This document shows, piece after piece, positions 1 to 9,488 of a DNA stretch of 64,000 nt. Under the pieces are notes generated by a model. That model had not been told where the DNA came from. It saw only the letters and a program-made list of their open reading frames with translations, and made no database searches. The stretch's first letter is position 1, and each line of letters begins with the position of its first letter. Position numbers and translations under genes: made by a program. The DNA lies in NCBI RefSeq assembly GCF_000816145.1, contig NZ_CP007141.1, positions 868,001 to 932,000 on the forward strand. Direction: 5' to 3'. This stretch comes from Pseudothermotoga hypogea DSM 11164 = NBRC 106472 (GTDB lineage Bacteria; Thermotogota; Thermotogae; Thermotogales; DSM-5069).

Positions 1-803
1 GTGTTCGGGTTGCGTGTGAAGGCCACACCGGTTCCGGAACGTTCTCCCATGTTCCCGAAGACCATTGCCACTACGTTCACTGCTGTACCCAGCATTTCGT
101 CCTCTCTAATGTTGTTGATCTCTCTGTACTTCACTGCTCTCTCGCTCATCCAGCTTCCAAAGACTGCGTCGATGGCGAGCCAGAGCTGTTCGTACACGTC
201 CTGCGGGAACTTCTTGCCTTCTTCTTCGTAGATCTTCTTGTAGATTTCAACGAGCTTCTTGAGATCATCCGCATCCAATTCGATGTCCATTTTCACGCCT
301 TTCTGCTTTTTCATCTCCTCGAGCGCGTTCTCAAACTTGCTTCTGGCAATACCCAGCGCGGTGTCACCGAACATCTGTAAAAACCTTCTGTAAGCATCGT
401 AGGCGAATCTTGGATTGTTCGTCATCTTGATGAGGCCTTTCACGGTCTCGTCGTTCAAACCTAAGTTCAGTATCGTGTCCATCATGCCGGGCATGGAGAT
501 CGCCGCTCCCGACCTCACCGAAACGAGCAGCGGTCTTTCGGGATCTCCGAAGCCCTTTCCTGTGACCTGCTCGAGTCGCTTCATCGCTTGCTCTACTTCT
601 TCCTTGAGTCCCTCAGGATACGTGCGACCATGCTGATAGTAATACCTGCACACCTCAGCAGAAATTGTGAACCCAGGCGGAACAGGTATACCGAGGTTCG
701 TCATCTCGGCGAGGTTTGCACCTTTACCGCCGAGAATATCCCTCATTTCGGCGTTCCCTTCTGCCACGCCGTTTGCGAAAAAGTACACGAGTTTCTTGTT
801 CAT
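1..803 (-). CDS. ppdK: Pyruvate, phosphate dikinase, N-terminal part (3' end outside window)
   Basis: Interconverts pyruvate, ATP and phosphate with phosphoenolpyruvate, AMP and pyrophosphate in the cytoplasm; in Thermotogota it belongs to glycolysis/gluconeogenesis. About 267 N-terminal residues are visible. They begin [12 protein letters not shown] and contain the ATP-grasp nucleotide-binding start [10 protein letters not shown], then [30 protein letters not shown] and, at the window edge, [10 protein letters not shown], all typical of the family (about 880 residues in full). The ATG at 803 follows a strong site (GGAGGTG, about 808-815). The gene lies 13 bases downstream of an exported protein gene on the same strand and is probably cotranscribed with it. 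The reading frame is open to position 1, so the gene is cut by the window, not broken. Confidence 0.95.
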   Translation of the reverse strand, partial: MNKKLVYFFANGVAEGNAEMRDILGGKGANLAEMTNLGIPVPPGFTISAEVCRYYYQHGRTYPEGLKEEVEQAMKRLEQVTGKGFGDPERPLLVSVRSGAAISMPGMMDTILNLGLNDETVKGLIKMTNNPRFAYDAYRRFLQMFGDTALGIARSKFENALEEMKKQKGVKMDIELDADDLKKLVEIYKKIYEEEGKKFPQDVYEQLWLAIDAVFGSWMSERAVKYREINNIREDEMLGTAVNVVAMVFGNMGERSGTGVAFTRNPN

Positions 804-816
804 TAACACACCTCCC

Positions 817-2091
817 TCACTTGATGTTCCACTCTGTTATGTAAGCATCGTTGCTGACCGTACCAACAGCTACGAAAGCCGATTGTGAAGCCACCCCGAG
901 GAGCTTTTCGATGATGGGAGCAAAGTCGATGAATACGAAAAGCGAATGCCTGTTGGGATCGAAAAGCTTCAGAGCTTTATCCAGAGAGGCTTTTTCATCA
1001 CTCCTCTGGCTGCTGAAAACTCTAACATGTCTTCCATCGCATTTCACAGTGAAGTTGTCTATTTTCAGTTCGTCTCCTGAAACCTCTCCACGTCCCAGAG
1101 CCTTGGCTATCTCTTGGGCCGTGATCTGTGCCTCCATCACCGCGTAGAGAGATGGCTCAACGGTCACAGCGTCAGACTGCGCTTCAAAGAGGCTCTCCAC
1201 GAACTGACTGAAACCAAAAGACATTGCCATCTTGCCCGAGGCTTTCTCAGAGAGAATCAGGATCTGCTCGGTGATACCGCCGAGATCGCCGGAAATCCCA
1301 AAGACCTGCCCAAGTGAACCAAGTACGTTACCTGCCAGATCACCTGCGACCTGCTCGAGGATAGTCTTCACAGCCCTCGCATTCTGGACGTTTGAAAATA
1401 CGAAAACCTCACCCGAAAGGTTTGGATCTTTGTGTAACTGGTAAGATGGATCTGGTCTCGTCTCGGAAATTATCGCCTTTGCAGCGTCATTCCTGGCCTT
1501 CCACTGCAGAAAACCACTCACTCTGTCTGATTCGACTCTGATCACAAGCAATGATTCAAACTCGGCTTCATCGTAGGCAAGTTTGGGCGAATAACCGACC
1601 GCCCAAACGGACGGATCCTCGAAGTGCTTGTTCACCTCGGCTGGAACCACGCCCCCACCTTTCAAACACAGGCCGGCGAAATCTTTGTTGTTCGAAACCA
1701 CGACGTAAGATTTCTGGGCGCTAACCCAGATCTCTTTGCCCAGAAAATCTGCGATGGCTTTGGCCAGTTTCTCCGTTTCTTTCCCTGGGCCGATTGCCAA
1801 GAAGAAATCTTGATCCTTTTGTATCAACAGTATTTGACCTGACAAAAGTTCGTTGAATTGGTCGATTTTCGCCCCGTACTTCACGAGTTGACTGGCTATG
1901 ACACCCTGAATCATGGACTCAATTCCAAGGCCATTGATGAGCGTGTCAAACAAAGCCACCTTTTTCATCTGCTCATAGTATTTCGCGTTGTCTCTGCTCA
2001 GTAAAAGGAAATCGTAACTCTGCGGGACAAACTGGGTGAGCCCCAGCAACAACGTGCTCACCAGCAATAACAAGAGTATCAGTTTTCTCAT
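817..2091 (-). CDS. Exported protein of unknown function (DUF3352-like in outline)
   Basis: The product is 424 residues. It starts with a clear signal peptide ([20 protein letters not shown]), so it is exported. The rest is soluble, alternating hydrophobic and charged, with no membrane segment and no motif I can name. A pattern of paired modules (about 25-240 and 240-420), each with a short '[15 protein letters not shown]' type strand run, recalls secreted DUF3352-type proteins, but that is an impression and not a match. The start at 2091 is preferred to an upstream in-frame codon at 2118 because GAGGAGGT sits directly before it. A -10-like TATTAT on the minus strand at 2122-2127 lies about 30 bases upstream. 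It is followed after 13 bases by ppdK. Confidence 0.8.
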   Translation of the reverse strand: MRKLILLLLLVSTLLLGLTQFVPQSYDFLLLSRDNAKYYEQMKKVALFDTLINGLGIESMIQGVIASQLVKYGAKIDQFNELLSGQILLIQKDQDFFLAIGPGKETEKLAKAIADFLGKEIWVSAQKSYVVVSNNKDFAGLCLKGGGVVPAEVNKHFEDPSVWAVGYSPKLAYDEAEFESLLVIRVESDRVSGFLQWKARNDAAKAIISETRPDPSYQLHKDPNLSGEVFVFSNVQNARAVKTILEQVAGDLAGNVLGSLGQVFGISGDLGGITEQILILSEKASGKMAMSFGFSQFVESLFEAQSDAVTVEPSLYAVMEAQITAQEIAKALGRGEVSGDELKIDNFTVKCDGRHVRVFSSQRSDEKASLDKALKLFDPNRHSLFVFIDFAPIIEKLLGVASQSAFVAVGTVSNDAYITEWNIK

Positions 2092-2271
2092 CGCGATACC
2101 TCCTCGTACATTTTTCACCTAATAATACCATAAAATTGGCCAATATCGGCTCAGAATCGCAGCTAAGCCGAAAAGATAGCCAAAAACTTTCGATACCTTT
2201 TTCGGATTCCTTTTATCATCGCATTTCTCATAACCTTACCTGTCATTTTTCCTGTAGACTTCGGCACCCAC

Positions 2272-2301
2272 TTGAAATGAGTGGTCCCAAAGTGTTATTA
2301 T
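2272..2301 (+). promoter_or_regulatory. Promoter of hup
   Basis: TTGAAA at 2272-2277 and TATTAT at 2296-2301 with an 18-base spacer, 57 bases before the hup start. This is a good match to a housekeeping (sigma-70-type) promoter. Confidence 0.6.
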
Positions 2302-2357
2302 ACAAGAAAGAGGGAGATCTGATCTCCCAAAACTGCTGTAAGGAGGGGGGTTGAAGG

Positions 2358-2630
2358 ATGAACAAGAAAGAACTCGTCGACAAGGTCGCGAAGAAAGCCG
2401 GTCTGAAGAAGAAGGACGTCAAGAAGGTCGTCGACACGATGCTGGAGTCCATCACCGACGCTCTGGCAAAGGGCGAGAAGGTCCAGCTCGTCGGCTTCGG
2501 AAGCTTCGAAGTTCGCAAGGCGGCGCAGAGGAAAGGCGTGAACCCACAGACCAAGAAGCCCATCACGATTCCTGCAAGAAAAGTTCCGAAATTCAGACCC
2601 GGCAAAGTTCTGAAGGAAAAGGTCAAGTGA
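2358..2630 (+). CDS. hup: DNA-binding protein HU
   Basis: A 90-residue histone-like protein that bends and compacts DNA as a dimer. The sequence shows the full HU fold: helical dimerisation half (MNKKELVDKVAKKAGLKKKD), the GFGSFEVR strand, the arm with the conserved NPQT and the IPARKVPKFRPGK C-terminal segment. The length is the normal 90 residues. The ATG at 2358 follows a very strong ribosome site (AAGGAGGGGGG at 2340-2350). The gene stands alone on the plus strand, with its own promoter and a terminator directly after it, facing mnmE. Lysine richness is as expected for a thermophile HU. Confidence 0.98.
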   Translation: MNKKELVDKVAKKAGLKKKDVKKVVDTMLESITDALAKGEKVQLVGFGSFEVRKAAQRKGVNPQTKKPITIPARKVPKFRPGKVLKEKVK

Positions 2631-2633
2631 AAG

Positions 2634-2653
2634 AAGGGGGCGCGAGCCCCCTT
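2634..2653. terminator. Bidirectional terminator between hup and mnmE
   Basis: Hairpin GGGGGC-GCGA-GCCCCC (2636-2651), flanked by A-rich sequence on the hup side and CTTTC on the other. It directly follows the hup stop and ends at the mnmE stop, so it can serve both converging genes. Confidence 0.75.
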
Positions 2654-4006
2654 TCATTTGCCAACACAGAAATCTCTGAACATCCGATCGATCAAATCAA
2701 TACTGTACTGCCTTCCAAGAAGAGCATCCAGTGCCTCGAGACAGTTCCTCAGTCTTTCGGCTGCAGCATCGAGCCTTTCTTCATCCACTTCTTTGATTGC
2801 GTTTTCAAGATTCAACTTACAGGACAACAAGAGTTCGTACTGCCTGGTCGTGGTCACGTAACCTTCCATGTTCTCGAACACATCCTGAACTTGCTCGACG
2901 ATTTCCTCTTCGAGTTTCTCAATACCTTCCTTCTTCAGAGCAGATATGACCAAGATGTGTGCATCGGTGCCGAGGGCTTTTCTCAATTTCTCAGGATCCA
3001 CCTTGTCGACAGCATCGATCTTGTTGACAACAACGAGGTACCTTTTGTTCTTTATTAGCTGGAGTATCCTGAAATCGTCCTCGTCAAGTGGTACACTGGC
3101 ATCGAGAACGAAGAGGATCAAATCAGCTTTGCTCGCGGTGTTTATGGCTCTCTCAACACCCACTCTCTCCACCTTGTCGTGCGTTTCCCTTATACCTGCG
3201 GTGTCTACAAGTGTGAAGGTGATCCCTTTGATCGTCACAAACGCTTCTATGGTGTCCCTCGTCGTGCCCGGCAACTCCGTCACGATCGCTTTCTCTTCGT
3301 TGAGCAGTGCGTTCAAAAGTGTGGATTTACCAACGTTCGGTTTACCGACGATCACAATTCTCAAACCTCTTGACAGAGCGAGCCTGCCATCGACGTTCTT
3401 CAAAGACTCGTTGACTCGATCGAACAAACCCAACAATTCGTTTTTCAGCTCTTCCGGTGCTGTGAAAACTTCGTCTGGATAGTCGAACTCCACTTCGATT
3501 CGAGCAAGGACACCGAGCATGTCCTGTCGTAAACGCTCGACAAAATTTGCCAACCTTCCAGACAAGTTCGCCGCTGCGATTTTTACCGCACTCTTCGACG
3601 TGGCTTCCACGATTTGTTTTACGGACTCGGCCTTAGTCAGATCAATTTTCCCATTGAAGAAAGCTCTTTTCGTGAACTCTCCTGCCTCTGCGAGCCTTGC
3701 ACCCAACTTGAGGAACCTCTCCAGAACCATCTGTGTGACGATGGGACCACCGTGGCACATAACTTCAACCATGTCCTCGCCTGTGTAAGAGTAGGGTGAT
3801 CTGTAGAACACTAAGAGCACTTCGTCTATGACTTGGCCATCATCGTCTACGATGAAGTTGTGATAAATTCTGCGTGGCTCAACGGAACTGAGTCTCTTCC
3901 TGAGGGATTCAAGACAGATCTTCCAAGAATCTGGCCCACTCAGACGGACGATCGAAATCGCTCCGATGCCTCTGGGACTGGCTATGGCAACAATCGTGTC
4001 GGACAA
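2654..4006 (-). CDS. mnmE: tRNA modification GTPase MnmE
   Basis: MnmE works with MnmG to modify uridine 34 of the wobble position in certain tRNAs. The 450-residue product has the N-terminal formyl-THF-binding domain (SPRGIGAISIVRLSG near residue 10), the helical domain, and an inserted GTPase domain with G1 GKPNVGKST (221-229), G3 DTAG (268-271) and G4 NKID (about 337). It ends in the diagnostic C-x-G-K tail with Cys447. The start is a TTG at 4006 with GGGAG about 8 bases upstream. It lies 4 bases after yqeY on the same strand, suggesting a yqeY-mnmE transcript that ends at the shared terminator with hup. Confidence 0.97.
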   Translation of the reverse strand: MSDTIVAIASPRGIGAISIVRLSGPDSWKICLESLRKRLSSVEPRRIYHNFIVDDDGQVIDEVLLVFYRSPYSYTGEDMVEVMCHGGPIVTQMVLERFLKLGARLAEAGEFTKRAFFNGKIDLTKAESVKQIVEATSKSAVKIAAANLSGRLANFVERLRQDMLGVLARIEVEFDYPDEVFTAPEELKNELLGLFDRVNESLKNVDGRLALSRGLRIVIVGKPNVGKSTLLNALLNEEKAIVTELPGTTRDTIEAFVTIKGITFTLVDTAGIRETHDKVERVGVERAINTASKADLILFVLDASVPLDEDDFRILQLIKNKRYLVVVNKIDAVDKVDPEKLRKALGTDAHILVISALKKEGIEKLEEEIVEQVQDVFENMEGYVTTTRQYELLLSCKLNLENAIKEVDEERLDAAAERLRNCLEALDALLGRQYSIDLIDRMFRDFCVGK

Positions 4007-4010
4007 ACTC

Positions 4011-4460
4011 TCAGCTCCCGCTGAGAAGTTCAGATACGATCTTGTTCACGAGTTTTCCATCCGCTCTGCCCTTCACCTGGGGCATGATCGCCTTCATGGC
4101 AACGCCCACATCCTTAGGGCCTTTCAGATTCAGTTCGGAGATGACTTTCTTCGCAATCTCTTTTATTTCCTCCTCGCTCAATTGTTTTGGCATGTAAGAC
4201 TGGATCACTTCGATCTCCTGTCTTTCTGCCTGAGCCAAATCCTGTCTGCCGCCCTTCTCGTACATCTCAATGGCTTCCTGCCTTTTCTTTATCTCCTTCG
4301 ACATGATCTGAAGGATATCTTCATCTGTCGCCAAAGTCATCTTCTCAACCTCGAAGTTCTTGATGGCTGTCAGAAGCATCCTCACCGTTCTGAGTTTTAC
4401 TTCGTCTTTCGCTTTCAGTGCTTCCTTTAAATCCTGATTCAGCCTGCTTTTCAGATCCAC
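4011..4460 (-). CDS. yqeY: GatB/YqeY domain protein
   Basis: A 149-residue protein of the YqeY family, which resembles the tRNA-binding C-terminal domain of the amidotransferase subunit GatB; its exact role is not settled in any organism I know. The sequence is all-helical, with the family segments RLNQDLKEALKAKDE at the start, KEIKKRQEAIEMYEKGGRQDL in the middle, and a C-terminal MKAIMPQVKGRADGKLVNKIV that matches the family end. The GTG at 4460 is preceded by GGAGGTGG. It sits between an HD-GYP gene (14 bases upstream) and mnmE (4 bases downstream), all minus strand, consistent with one operon. Confidence 0.93.
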   Translation of the reverse strand: MDLKSRLNQDLKEALKAKDEVKLRTVRMLLTAIKNFEVEKMTLATDEDILQIMSKEIKKRQEAIEMYEKGGRQDLAQAERQEIEVIQSYMPKQLSEEEIKEIAKKVISELNLKGPKDVGVAMKAIMPQVKGRADGKLVNKIVSELLSGS

Positions 4461-4473
4461 GAAACCACCTCCA

Positions 4474-5526
4474 TTACTCTATGACCGAAACTATTCTGAG
4501 ACCTTTTTCCCTTGAAAGATCTATCGTTTCACCACTTTCGATCCTCAAAACGGGTCTCAACGGATTTTTCCTGTTCACCCCGACCACAACGGCCTTTCTC
4601 CCATCGTTCAGAACAACGGTGGTGCCTATCGGATAGAGGCCCAAGACGGAAACCAGAGCCTGAACGACCTTCGGATCGAGCTTGTCAAGAGAGGCAAGTT
4701 TTATGACCTCGGTCATGGCTTTGTAGGGGGTCCAGGAAGGCTTGTAAGATCTGTTCGAAATGAGTGCGTCGTAGATGTCCACGACGCTCACGATGCGTGC
4801 GAACAGACCTATCTGTTCATCGGTTAAGCCCGCGAGATAGCCACTTCCATCGAGCTTTTCGTGATGATCCCTCACGGCGCTTATGACTCTTTCATCGTTC
4901 AAACCAGATTTTCGACATATTCTTTCACCGAACGCAACGTGCTTCTTCATGAGTTCGAACTCCTCGGGACTCAACTTGCGTGGTGCAAGCAGTATCTCTT
5001 TGGGAACCAAAACTTTTCCGACGTCGTGGATCATCGCAGCGAAGGCAAGGTGTGATAGTTGTTCCAACCTTAAGCCCAGCTCCATGCCGACCAACGAACT
5101 TATCATGCTGACGTGTACCTCGTGCGTGTAGGTGTAGTCCTCGTCGGTCTGTTGAACGAGGAAAATCAACGAAATTTTTTCGCCGTAGTTCTTCATGATA
5201 TCGCTCAGCACAGTTTGTGAAACTCTCCAGACTTGCTCACTCTCTATCTTGAACTTTTCAACGGCAGACCTGAACACCTGTTGTATCTCCTGCTTCGCCT
5301 GCTCTATCTTCTGAGGTTCCACCAGCGGTGGAACAACCTCTTCGATCTTCACCCAGATTCTGTTCAAACCGTTGTCTTTTAGTTGCTCAATCTTGTCCGG
5401 TGTGATCCTTTCGCCAGCTTTGATCAAGACCGTGCCGTCTGGATTCCGCACGGTCTCGAGAGATATCTCCACACCCGCGAGCGATTCAACACTCTTCAGT
5501 ACGGATTGCATAGGCTCAAGATCCAA
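4474..5526 (-). CDS. HD-GYP domain protein, probable c-di-GMP phosphodiesterase
   Basis: A cytoplasmic 350-residue protein likely to hydrolyse cyclic di-GMP. An N-terminal part (about 1-130) has no named domain. The HD-GYP domain follows: HD pair in MIHDVGKVLVP (His167-Asp168), then HHEKLDGSGY (221-230), the family HHE..DGxGYP block with Leu in place of the usual Pro after GY, and VDIYDAL near 250. After the domain there is an unusual C-terminal extension (about 290-350) with a small all-beta look (IGTTVVLNDGRKAVVVGV). The start is TTG 5526, inside the end of the M16 gene (11-base overlap), because AGGTGG lies at the right distance; an ATG at 5511 is possible. No membrane segment is seen, so it probably responds to a soluble input. 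Confidence 0.88.
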   Translation of the reverse strand: MDLEPMQSVLKSVESLAGVEISLETVRNPDGTVLIKAGERITPDKIEQLKDNGLNRIWVKIEEVVPPLVEPQKIEQAKQEIQQVFRSAVEKFKIESEQVWRVSQTVLSDIMKNYGEKISLIFLVQQTDEDYTYTHEVHVSMISSLVGMELGLRLEQLSHLAFAAMIHDVGKVLVPKEILLAPRKLSPEEFELMKKHVAFGERICRKSGLNDERVISAVRDHHEKLDGSGYLAGLTDEQIGLFARIVSVVDIYDALISNRSYKPSWTPYKAMTEVIKLASLDKLDPKVVQALVSVLGLYPIGTTVVLNDGRKAVVVGVNRKNPLRPVLRIESGETIDLSREKGLRIVSVIE

Positions 5527-6751
5527 GAACCTTCACCACCTGATCCTCACTTCCCACGGGCACCACGCACGACCAGTGCCACGCCCTCTCAGAAATTTCT
5601 CTCCACAGACTCCTGACCTGCCTCAAGGTCACCGCATCTACTCTTTTCAGCATTTCATCCAGTGGCACGGGTCTACCTCTGGAGATGATGGATTCGATGA
5701 CGTAACCGAAGATGCCCGAGACGCTCTCCGTAATCATCTGGAGCTTGCCGATCAATCGCTGTTTGCCGTAATCGAACTGATCTTTCGAGATATCCTCTTT
5801 CATTATCTTCCTCAGCTCTTCGACGTACCTTTCAAGCTTGTCAGGGCTCGCACATGCGTACACTCCAAAGATTCCCCTATCGTTCCAAAGTTGATTGACA
5901 AGCTCAACATCGTAGACGAGCCCGAGTTGTTCCCTGATCCTCGTGAAGAGTACCGAGCTCATCCCGCTTCCCAGCAGGGTGCTCAAAACCATAAAGGCAG
6001 GGTAACGCTCACTCGTGACTCCAAAGTCCAAAAATGTTCCACCGATCATATGAATCTGTGTCAGATCGTTCTTAGCCTCACAACTGATTCCTTCTGGTTT
6101 GAAACGAGGGCTCACGTCCAAAGGATCCACTTCTTTGTTGTGGCGCTCGAGGATCTGCGTTAACTTTTCCAAAACGTTCTTCGTGATCTTTCCAACCGCA
6201 ACTATTTCGACATTTCCATAGTGCGTAGAATGAAAATTGAGTACTCTATGCCTCGTGAGTTTCTCAACAGTTTCTTTGTAACCAATCACCGGCCTCGAAT
6301 AAGGTTCCTCGAGGTATGTCTCCGCGAAGAGATCCTGAACTCTGCTCTCGTAGTCCTCATCGTAGGTCTTTATTTCTTCAATGATAACAGATTTCTCGAG
6401 CTCGATCGATCTCTCATCAAAGAGCGGACGAAAAACGATCTCCGACAGCACTTCAATCGCTCTCTCGTGATGGCTGTAAGGTACCTTCGCAAGATACACC
6501 GTGAAATCTTTGGTTGTGAAAGCGTTGAGGCTGCCCCCCACGACCTCCAGACTGAATTTCAGCGTGAATTCATCGAACTTCTCCGTCCCTTTGAACGCAA
6601 CGTGTTCAATGAGATGGGCAACACCAGCCTCATTTGGTGATTCGCTCGCAGAGCCAGCCGGTATAACGAACGCAAGAGATAGAGTTTTGACAGATGGAAC
6701 GGGCACGAAATGAAAGTGCCCATTTCGAACTGGTAGCGTTTCAATTTTCAT
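5516..6751 (-). CDS. M16 family zinc peptidase (processing-peptidase-like)
   Basis: A 411-residue single-module M16 peptidase of the inverted-zinc-motif family. The HxxEH motif is HLIEH (46-50), followed by the distal glutamate region IIEEIKTYDED (about Glu125/126). This pattern is that of active beta-type subunits, so catalysis is expected. The C-terminal half carries the usual substrate-clamp domain (GSGMSSVLFTRIREQLGLVY, RIREQLGLVYDV). There is no signal peptide, so it is probably cytoplasmic. The gene is 17 bases downstream of pnp and overlaps the following HD-GYP gene by 11 bases. The pnp-M16 pairing is common in Gram-positive and related genomes. Substrate is unknown. Confidence 0.93.
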   Translation of the reverse strand: MKIETLPVRNGHFHFVPVPSVKTLSLAFVIPAGSASESPNEAGVAHLIEHVAFKGTEKFDEFTLKFSLEVVGGSLNAFTTKDFTVYLAKVPYSHHERAIEVLSEIVFRPLFDERSIELEKSVIIEEIKTYDEDYESRVQDLFAETYLEEPYSRPVIGYKETVEKLTRHRVLNFHSTHYGNVEIVAVGKITKNVLEKLTQILERHNKEVDPLDVSPRFKPEGISCEAKNDLTQIHMIGGTFLDFGVTSERYPAFMVLSTLLGSGMSSVLFTRIREQLGLVYDVELVNQLWNDRGIFGVYACASPDKLERYVEELRKIMKEDISKDQFDYGKQRLIGKLQMITESVSGIFGYVIESIISRGRPVPLDEMLKRVDAVTLRQVRSLWREISERAWHWSCVVPVGSEDQVVKVLGS

Positions 6752-6768
6752 GCGATGTATCCCCCGTG

Positions 6769-8946
6769 TTAGTCTGAGCCTGACCGCGGATTTCTCCTGC
6801 TACGAGTTTGATCTCTTTCGTCTCTGTGAAACCTTTCCGGCCTTGAATGAGAGGTTCTTCTCTCTTCTGTTTCTCCTTTCGCCACCTCCTCGAACTGGAG
6901 CCTACCAAGGTTGTCTATGTTGGACACCTTGACTTTCAGCACGTCACCAATCTTGAGTGCCTTCAAGTTGCTCAGGAGCTTACTTTGATGCAGCAGTCCA
7001 ATCTTTCCAGCTCCAACTTCGAGAAACACGCCGAATGGTTCTATGCGCGTTATCTTACCTTCAAAGACGTCGCCAACCGCTATCTCCTTGACTATTTCAT
7101 TTATCCTTTTGATGGCCGCGTCGACCTTTTCCTCGCCGTTACCGATCACGCTCACACGCCCTGTCTCGTCGTCCACCGATATCTGGACGTCGAACTCCTT
7201 GATGATACCCTTTATTATTCGTCCTCCAGGCCCGATGACCTCACCAACTTTCATCGGATCGATGATGGTGGTCTTGATGACAGGTGCATAGCTCGAGAGG
7301 TTCGATCTTGGCCCGTCGATCGTGCCGTACATCTTGTCGAGCACGAACATTCTCGCCTCTTTTGCCTGCATGAGAGCTTTGTACAAAAGTTCTCTCGAAA
7401 CTCCGGAAACTTTGCAGTCCATTTGGAATGCCGTGATGCCATCACGCGTCCCGGCGACTTTGAAGTCCATGTCTCCCCAGTGGTCCTCTGCGCCCATGAT
7501 GTCGGTCAACACGACCGCAGCATCCGGTTCCAAGATCAATCCCATCGCCACACCGGCAACGTGCTTTTTCACAGGAACCCCTGCGTCCATGAGAGCTAAA
7601 GAACCCGAACACACGGTTGCCATCGAAGAGGAACCGTTGGACTCCAAGATTTCGGAGACGACCCTTATCGTGTATGGAAATTCGTCCTCGTCTGGCAGAA
7701 CAAACTTGAGGGCACGCTCCGCCAGATGTCCATGGCCGATCTCTCTTCTGCTCGGTCCTCTCAAAGGTTTGACCTCACCGGTGCAGAAAGGTGGGAAGTT
7801 GTAGTGCAGCATGAAACGCTTCGTACCCTCTTCGAGAATCGTGTCGACAATCTGTTCATCCATGGGTGCACCGAGCGTCACGATGCCGAGACTCTGCGTT
7901 TCGCCTCTGGTGAACAGTGCCGATCCATGAACTCTCGGAAGCACACTCACCTCGCAGGTTATGGGTCTTATGTCCTTTGGCCCTCTGAGATCGAGTCTTA
8001 TACCCTCCTCAACGATTATTCTTCTCATTTTGTGCTTCAACAAATTTTCGTACAGATCCTTGAGTTGGATTGCGTACTGATTCAGAAGTTCTTCAGGATA
8101 CTTCTGTTTCAACTGCTCCACGATGGACTCGTAATATTCGCCTATGGCCTGCGCTCTGGCCTTTTTGCCCTGCGTGAGCAATCTGCTGCGTAACTCGTTC
8201 GTGTCCACGAGTGCGCGGAAATCTCCTTCGATATCCTCCGGCAGCTTCACTTCCTCGATCTGCACCTTGGTCACGTTGAACTCGCTGAGAATATCCTGCT
8301 CAAATTCGACGATCTGCCTGATCGCATCGTGAGCCTTGAAGAGCACTTCAACCATTTGTTCTTCGCTGACCTCTTTTGCCTCACCCTCCACCATGGTTAT
8401 AGCGTCTGCCGTGCCCGCAACGACGATGTCCAGAGAACTTCTCTCGAGCTCTTCCTCGCTGGGGAAGAAAACAACCTGTCCGTCGATGAGACCGACCCTC
8501 ACCGCAGCGACAACGCCATTGAAGGGAATGTCCGACAAGTTCAACGCCAAAGAGGCCGCCATCACGCCCACGACATCCGGTGGGTTGCCAGGATCCGCGG
8601 AAAGCACAGTCACAACGACCTGAACCTCGTTGCGCAGGTGCTTCGGGAAAAGGGGCCTTATAGGTCTATCGATCGTTCGTGCCGAGAGGATCGCCGTTTC
8701 ACTCGGCTTTCCCTCACGCTTCACGAATCCACCGGGTATTTTGCCTGCCGCATAGAAGCGCTCCTGGAATTCAACCGTGAGTGGTACGAAGTCGATACCT
8801 TCGACTGCCTGATCTGACATGACCGCAGTTGCAAGCACGGAGGTGTCTCCGATCCTTGCAAGAACAGCACCGTTGGCTTGTTTGGCCAACCTTCCGTGCT
8901 CCACGTAGAATTCTCTACCCAAAATGACACGTCGCCAGTATTTCAA
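6769..8946 (-). CDS. pnp: Polyribonucleotide nucleotidyltransferase (PNPase)
   Basis: A phosphorolytic 3'-5' exoribonuclease acting in RNA decay as a ring-shaped trimer. Domains are in the standard order: RNase PH 1 (from [20 protein letters not shown]), an all-helical linker, RNase PH 2 ([12 protein letters not shown]), a KH domain ([12 protein letters not shown]), an S1 domain ([19 protein letters not shown]) and a short Arg-rich tail ([11 protein letters not shown]) that may add RNA affinity. Length 725 is normal. I prefer the TTG at 8946, since AGAGGTGA is 5 bases upstream; a GTG at 8955 overlaps that site. It follows rpsO by about 65 bases, the classical rpsO-pnp order. Confidence 0.97.
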   Translation of the reverse strand: MKYWRRVILGREFYVEHGRLAKQANGAVLARIGDTSVLATAVMSDQAVEGIDFVPLTVEFQERFYAAGKIPGGFVKREGKPSETAILSARTIDRPIRPLFPKHLRNEVQVVVTVLSADPGNPPDVVGVMAASLALNLSDIPFNGVVAAVRVGLIDGQVVFFPSEEELERSSLDIVVAGTADAITMVEGEAKEVSEEQMVEVLFKAHDAIRQIVEFEQDILSEFNVTKVQIEEVKLPEDIEGDFRALVDTNELRSRLLTQGKKARAQAIGEYYESIVEQLKQKYPEELLNQYAIQLKDLYENLLKHKMRRIIVEEGIRLDLRGPKDIRPITCEVSVLPRVHGSALFTRGETQSLGIVTLGAPMDEQIVDTILEEGTKRFMLHYNFPPFCTGEVKPLRGPSRREIGHGHLAERALKFVLPDEDEFPYTIRVVSEILESNGSSSMATVCSGSLALMDAGVPVKKHVAGVAMGLILEPDAAVVLTDIMGAEDHWGDMDFKVAGTRDGITAFQMDCKVSGVSRELLYKALMQAKEARMFVLDKMYGTIDGPRSNLSSYAPVIKTTIIDPMKVGEVIGPGGRIIKGIIKEFDVQISVDDETGRVSVIGNGEEKVDAAIKRINEIVKEIAVGDVFEGKITRIEPFGVFLEVGAGKIGLLHQSKLLSNLKALKIGDVLKVKVSNIDNLGRLQFEEVAKGETEERRTSHSRPERFHRDERDQTRSRRNPRSGSD

Positions 8947-9011
8947 AACCATCACCTCTCAACACGAAACTAAAAGCGGGCCAGCGCCCGCCCTCGTTTC
9001 GTCTCGTTTTT

Positions 9012-9275
9012 TCATTTCCTCAGGTTCAACTTCTCGATCAAATTTCTGTAGGACTCAGGGTTCGCTCTCTTCAGATACCTCAACATCTTCCTTCTTCTTC
9101 CGACCATCTTCATCAGGCCTCTTCTGGAATGGAAGTCCTTCGGATGGGCCTTCAAATGCTCGGTCAAATGGTTGATCCTTGCTGTGAGCAACGCAATTTG
9201 GACCTCCACCGAGCCCGTGTCCTTCTCGTTGATTCTGAACTGCTCGATGATCTGTTGCTTCTGCTCCTTGTCCAC
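9012..9275 (-). CDS. rpsO: 30S ribosomal protein S15
   Basis: Primary 16S rRNA-binding protein of the small-subunit central domain. The 87 residues show the family core: [40 protein letters not shown] and [17 protein letters not shown]. The GTG at 9275 is favoured over the GTG at 9281, because the latter lies in the ribosome site GGAGGTG itself, whereas 9275 has the correct spacing. It is followed by pnp on the same strand and preceded by tRNA-Gly only 66 bases away. The leader can fold (see the leader entry at 9276-9341). Confidence 0.97.
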   Translation of the reverse strand: MDKEQKQQIIEQFRINEKDTGSVEVQIALLTARINHLTEHLKAHPKDFHSRRGLMKMVGRRRKMLRYLKRANPESYRNLIEKLNLRK

Positions 9276-9341
9276 AAGCACACCTCCGTCTGCTCAGCCT
9301 TCAGCCCAGAAGGGGTCTGCGCCCACATCCGAGCCGAGGTC
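9276..9341 (-). promoter_or_regulatory. Structured rpsO leader, possible S15 autoregulatory element
   Basis: The 66 bases between the 3' end of tRNA-Gly and rpsO can fold over the ribosome site. ACCUC (minus strand, 9340 to 9336) is fully complementary to GAGGU (9286 to 9282), which contains the site; GCUC (9334 to 9331) pairs with GAGC (9295 to 9292); and inside lies a hairpin CCUUC-6 nt-GAAGG (9313 to 9298). S15 autoregulates by leader binding in several bacteria, with unrelated structures. That this one does so is inference. Confidence 0.35.
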
Positions 9342-9417
9342 TGGAGCGGGCGACGGGGGTCGAACCCGCGGCCCTCAGCTTGGGAAGCTGATGCTCTACC
9401 ACTGAGCTACGCCCGCT
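9342..9417 (-). tRNA. tRNA-Gly (CCC)
   Basis: A 76-base cloverleaf on the minus strand. The acceptor GCGGGCG (from 9417) pairs with CGCCCGC; the D arm is GCTC-AGTGGTA-GAGC; the anticodon arm is TCAGC-TTCCCAA-GCTGA with CCC at positions 34-36; the T arm is GCGGGTTCGACCCCCGT-like with TTCGA. The terminal CCA is encoded (9342-9344). It reads into the rpsO-pnp operon 66 bases on, so it may be cotranscribed. Confidence 0.97.
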
Positions 9418-9428
9418 CACCAAACATT

Positions 9429-9434
9429 ATTATA
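9429..9434 (-). promoter_or_regulatory. -10 element of the tRNA-Gly (and rpsO-pnp) promoter
   Basis: A perfect TATAAT on the minus strand, 11 bases before the mature tRNA 5' end. The -35 is weak (TTCACT, 16-base spacer). It may drive the tRNA together with rpsO and pnp. Confidence 0.6.
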
Positions 9435-9488
9435 CCATCGATCGGCGGACAGTGAACATACCATTTTCAATTTTCCACATCAAAGCTT

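Noticed and set aside
817-2118. Longer form of the exported protein starting at 2118
   Set aside because: The nine extra residues (MKNVRGGIA) are the translated ribosome site; GAGGAGGT precedes the start at 2091, which gives a clean signal peptide.
2243-2657. Minus-strand frames across hup
   Set aside because: They are antisense to a complete, well-conserved HU gene.
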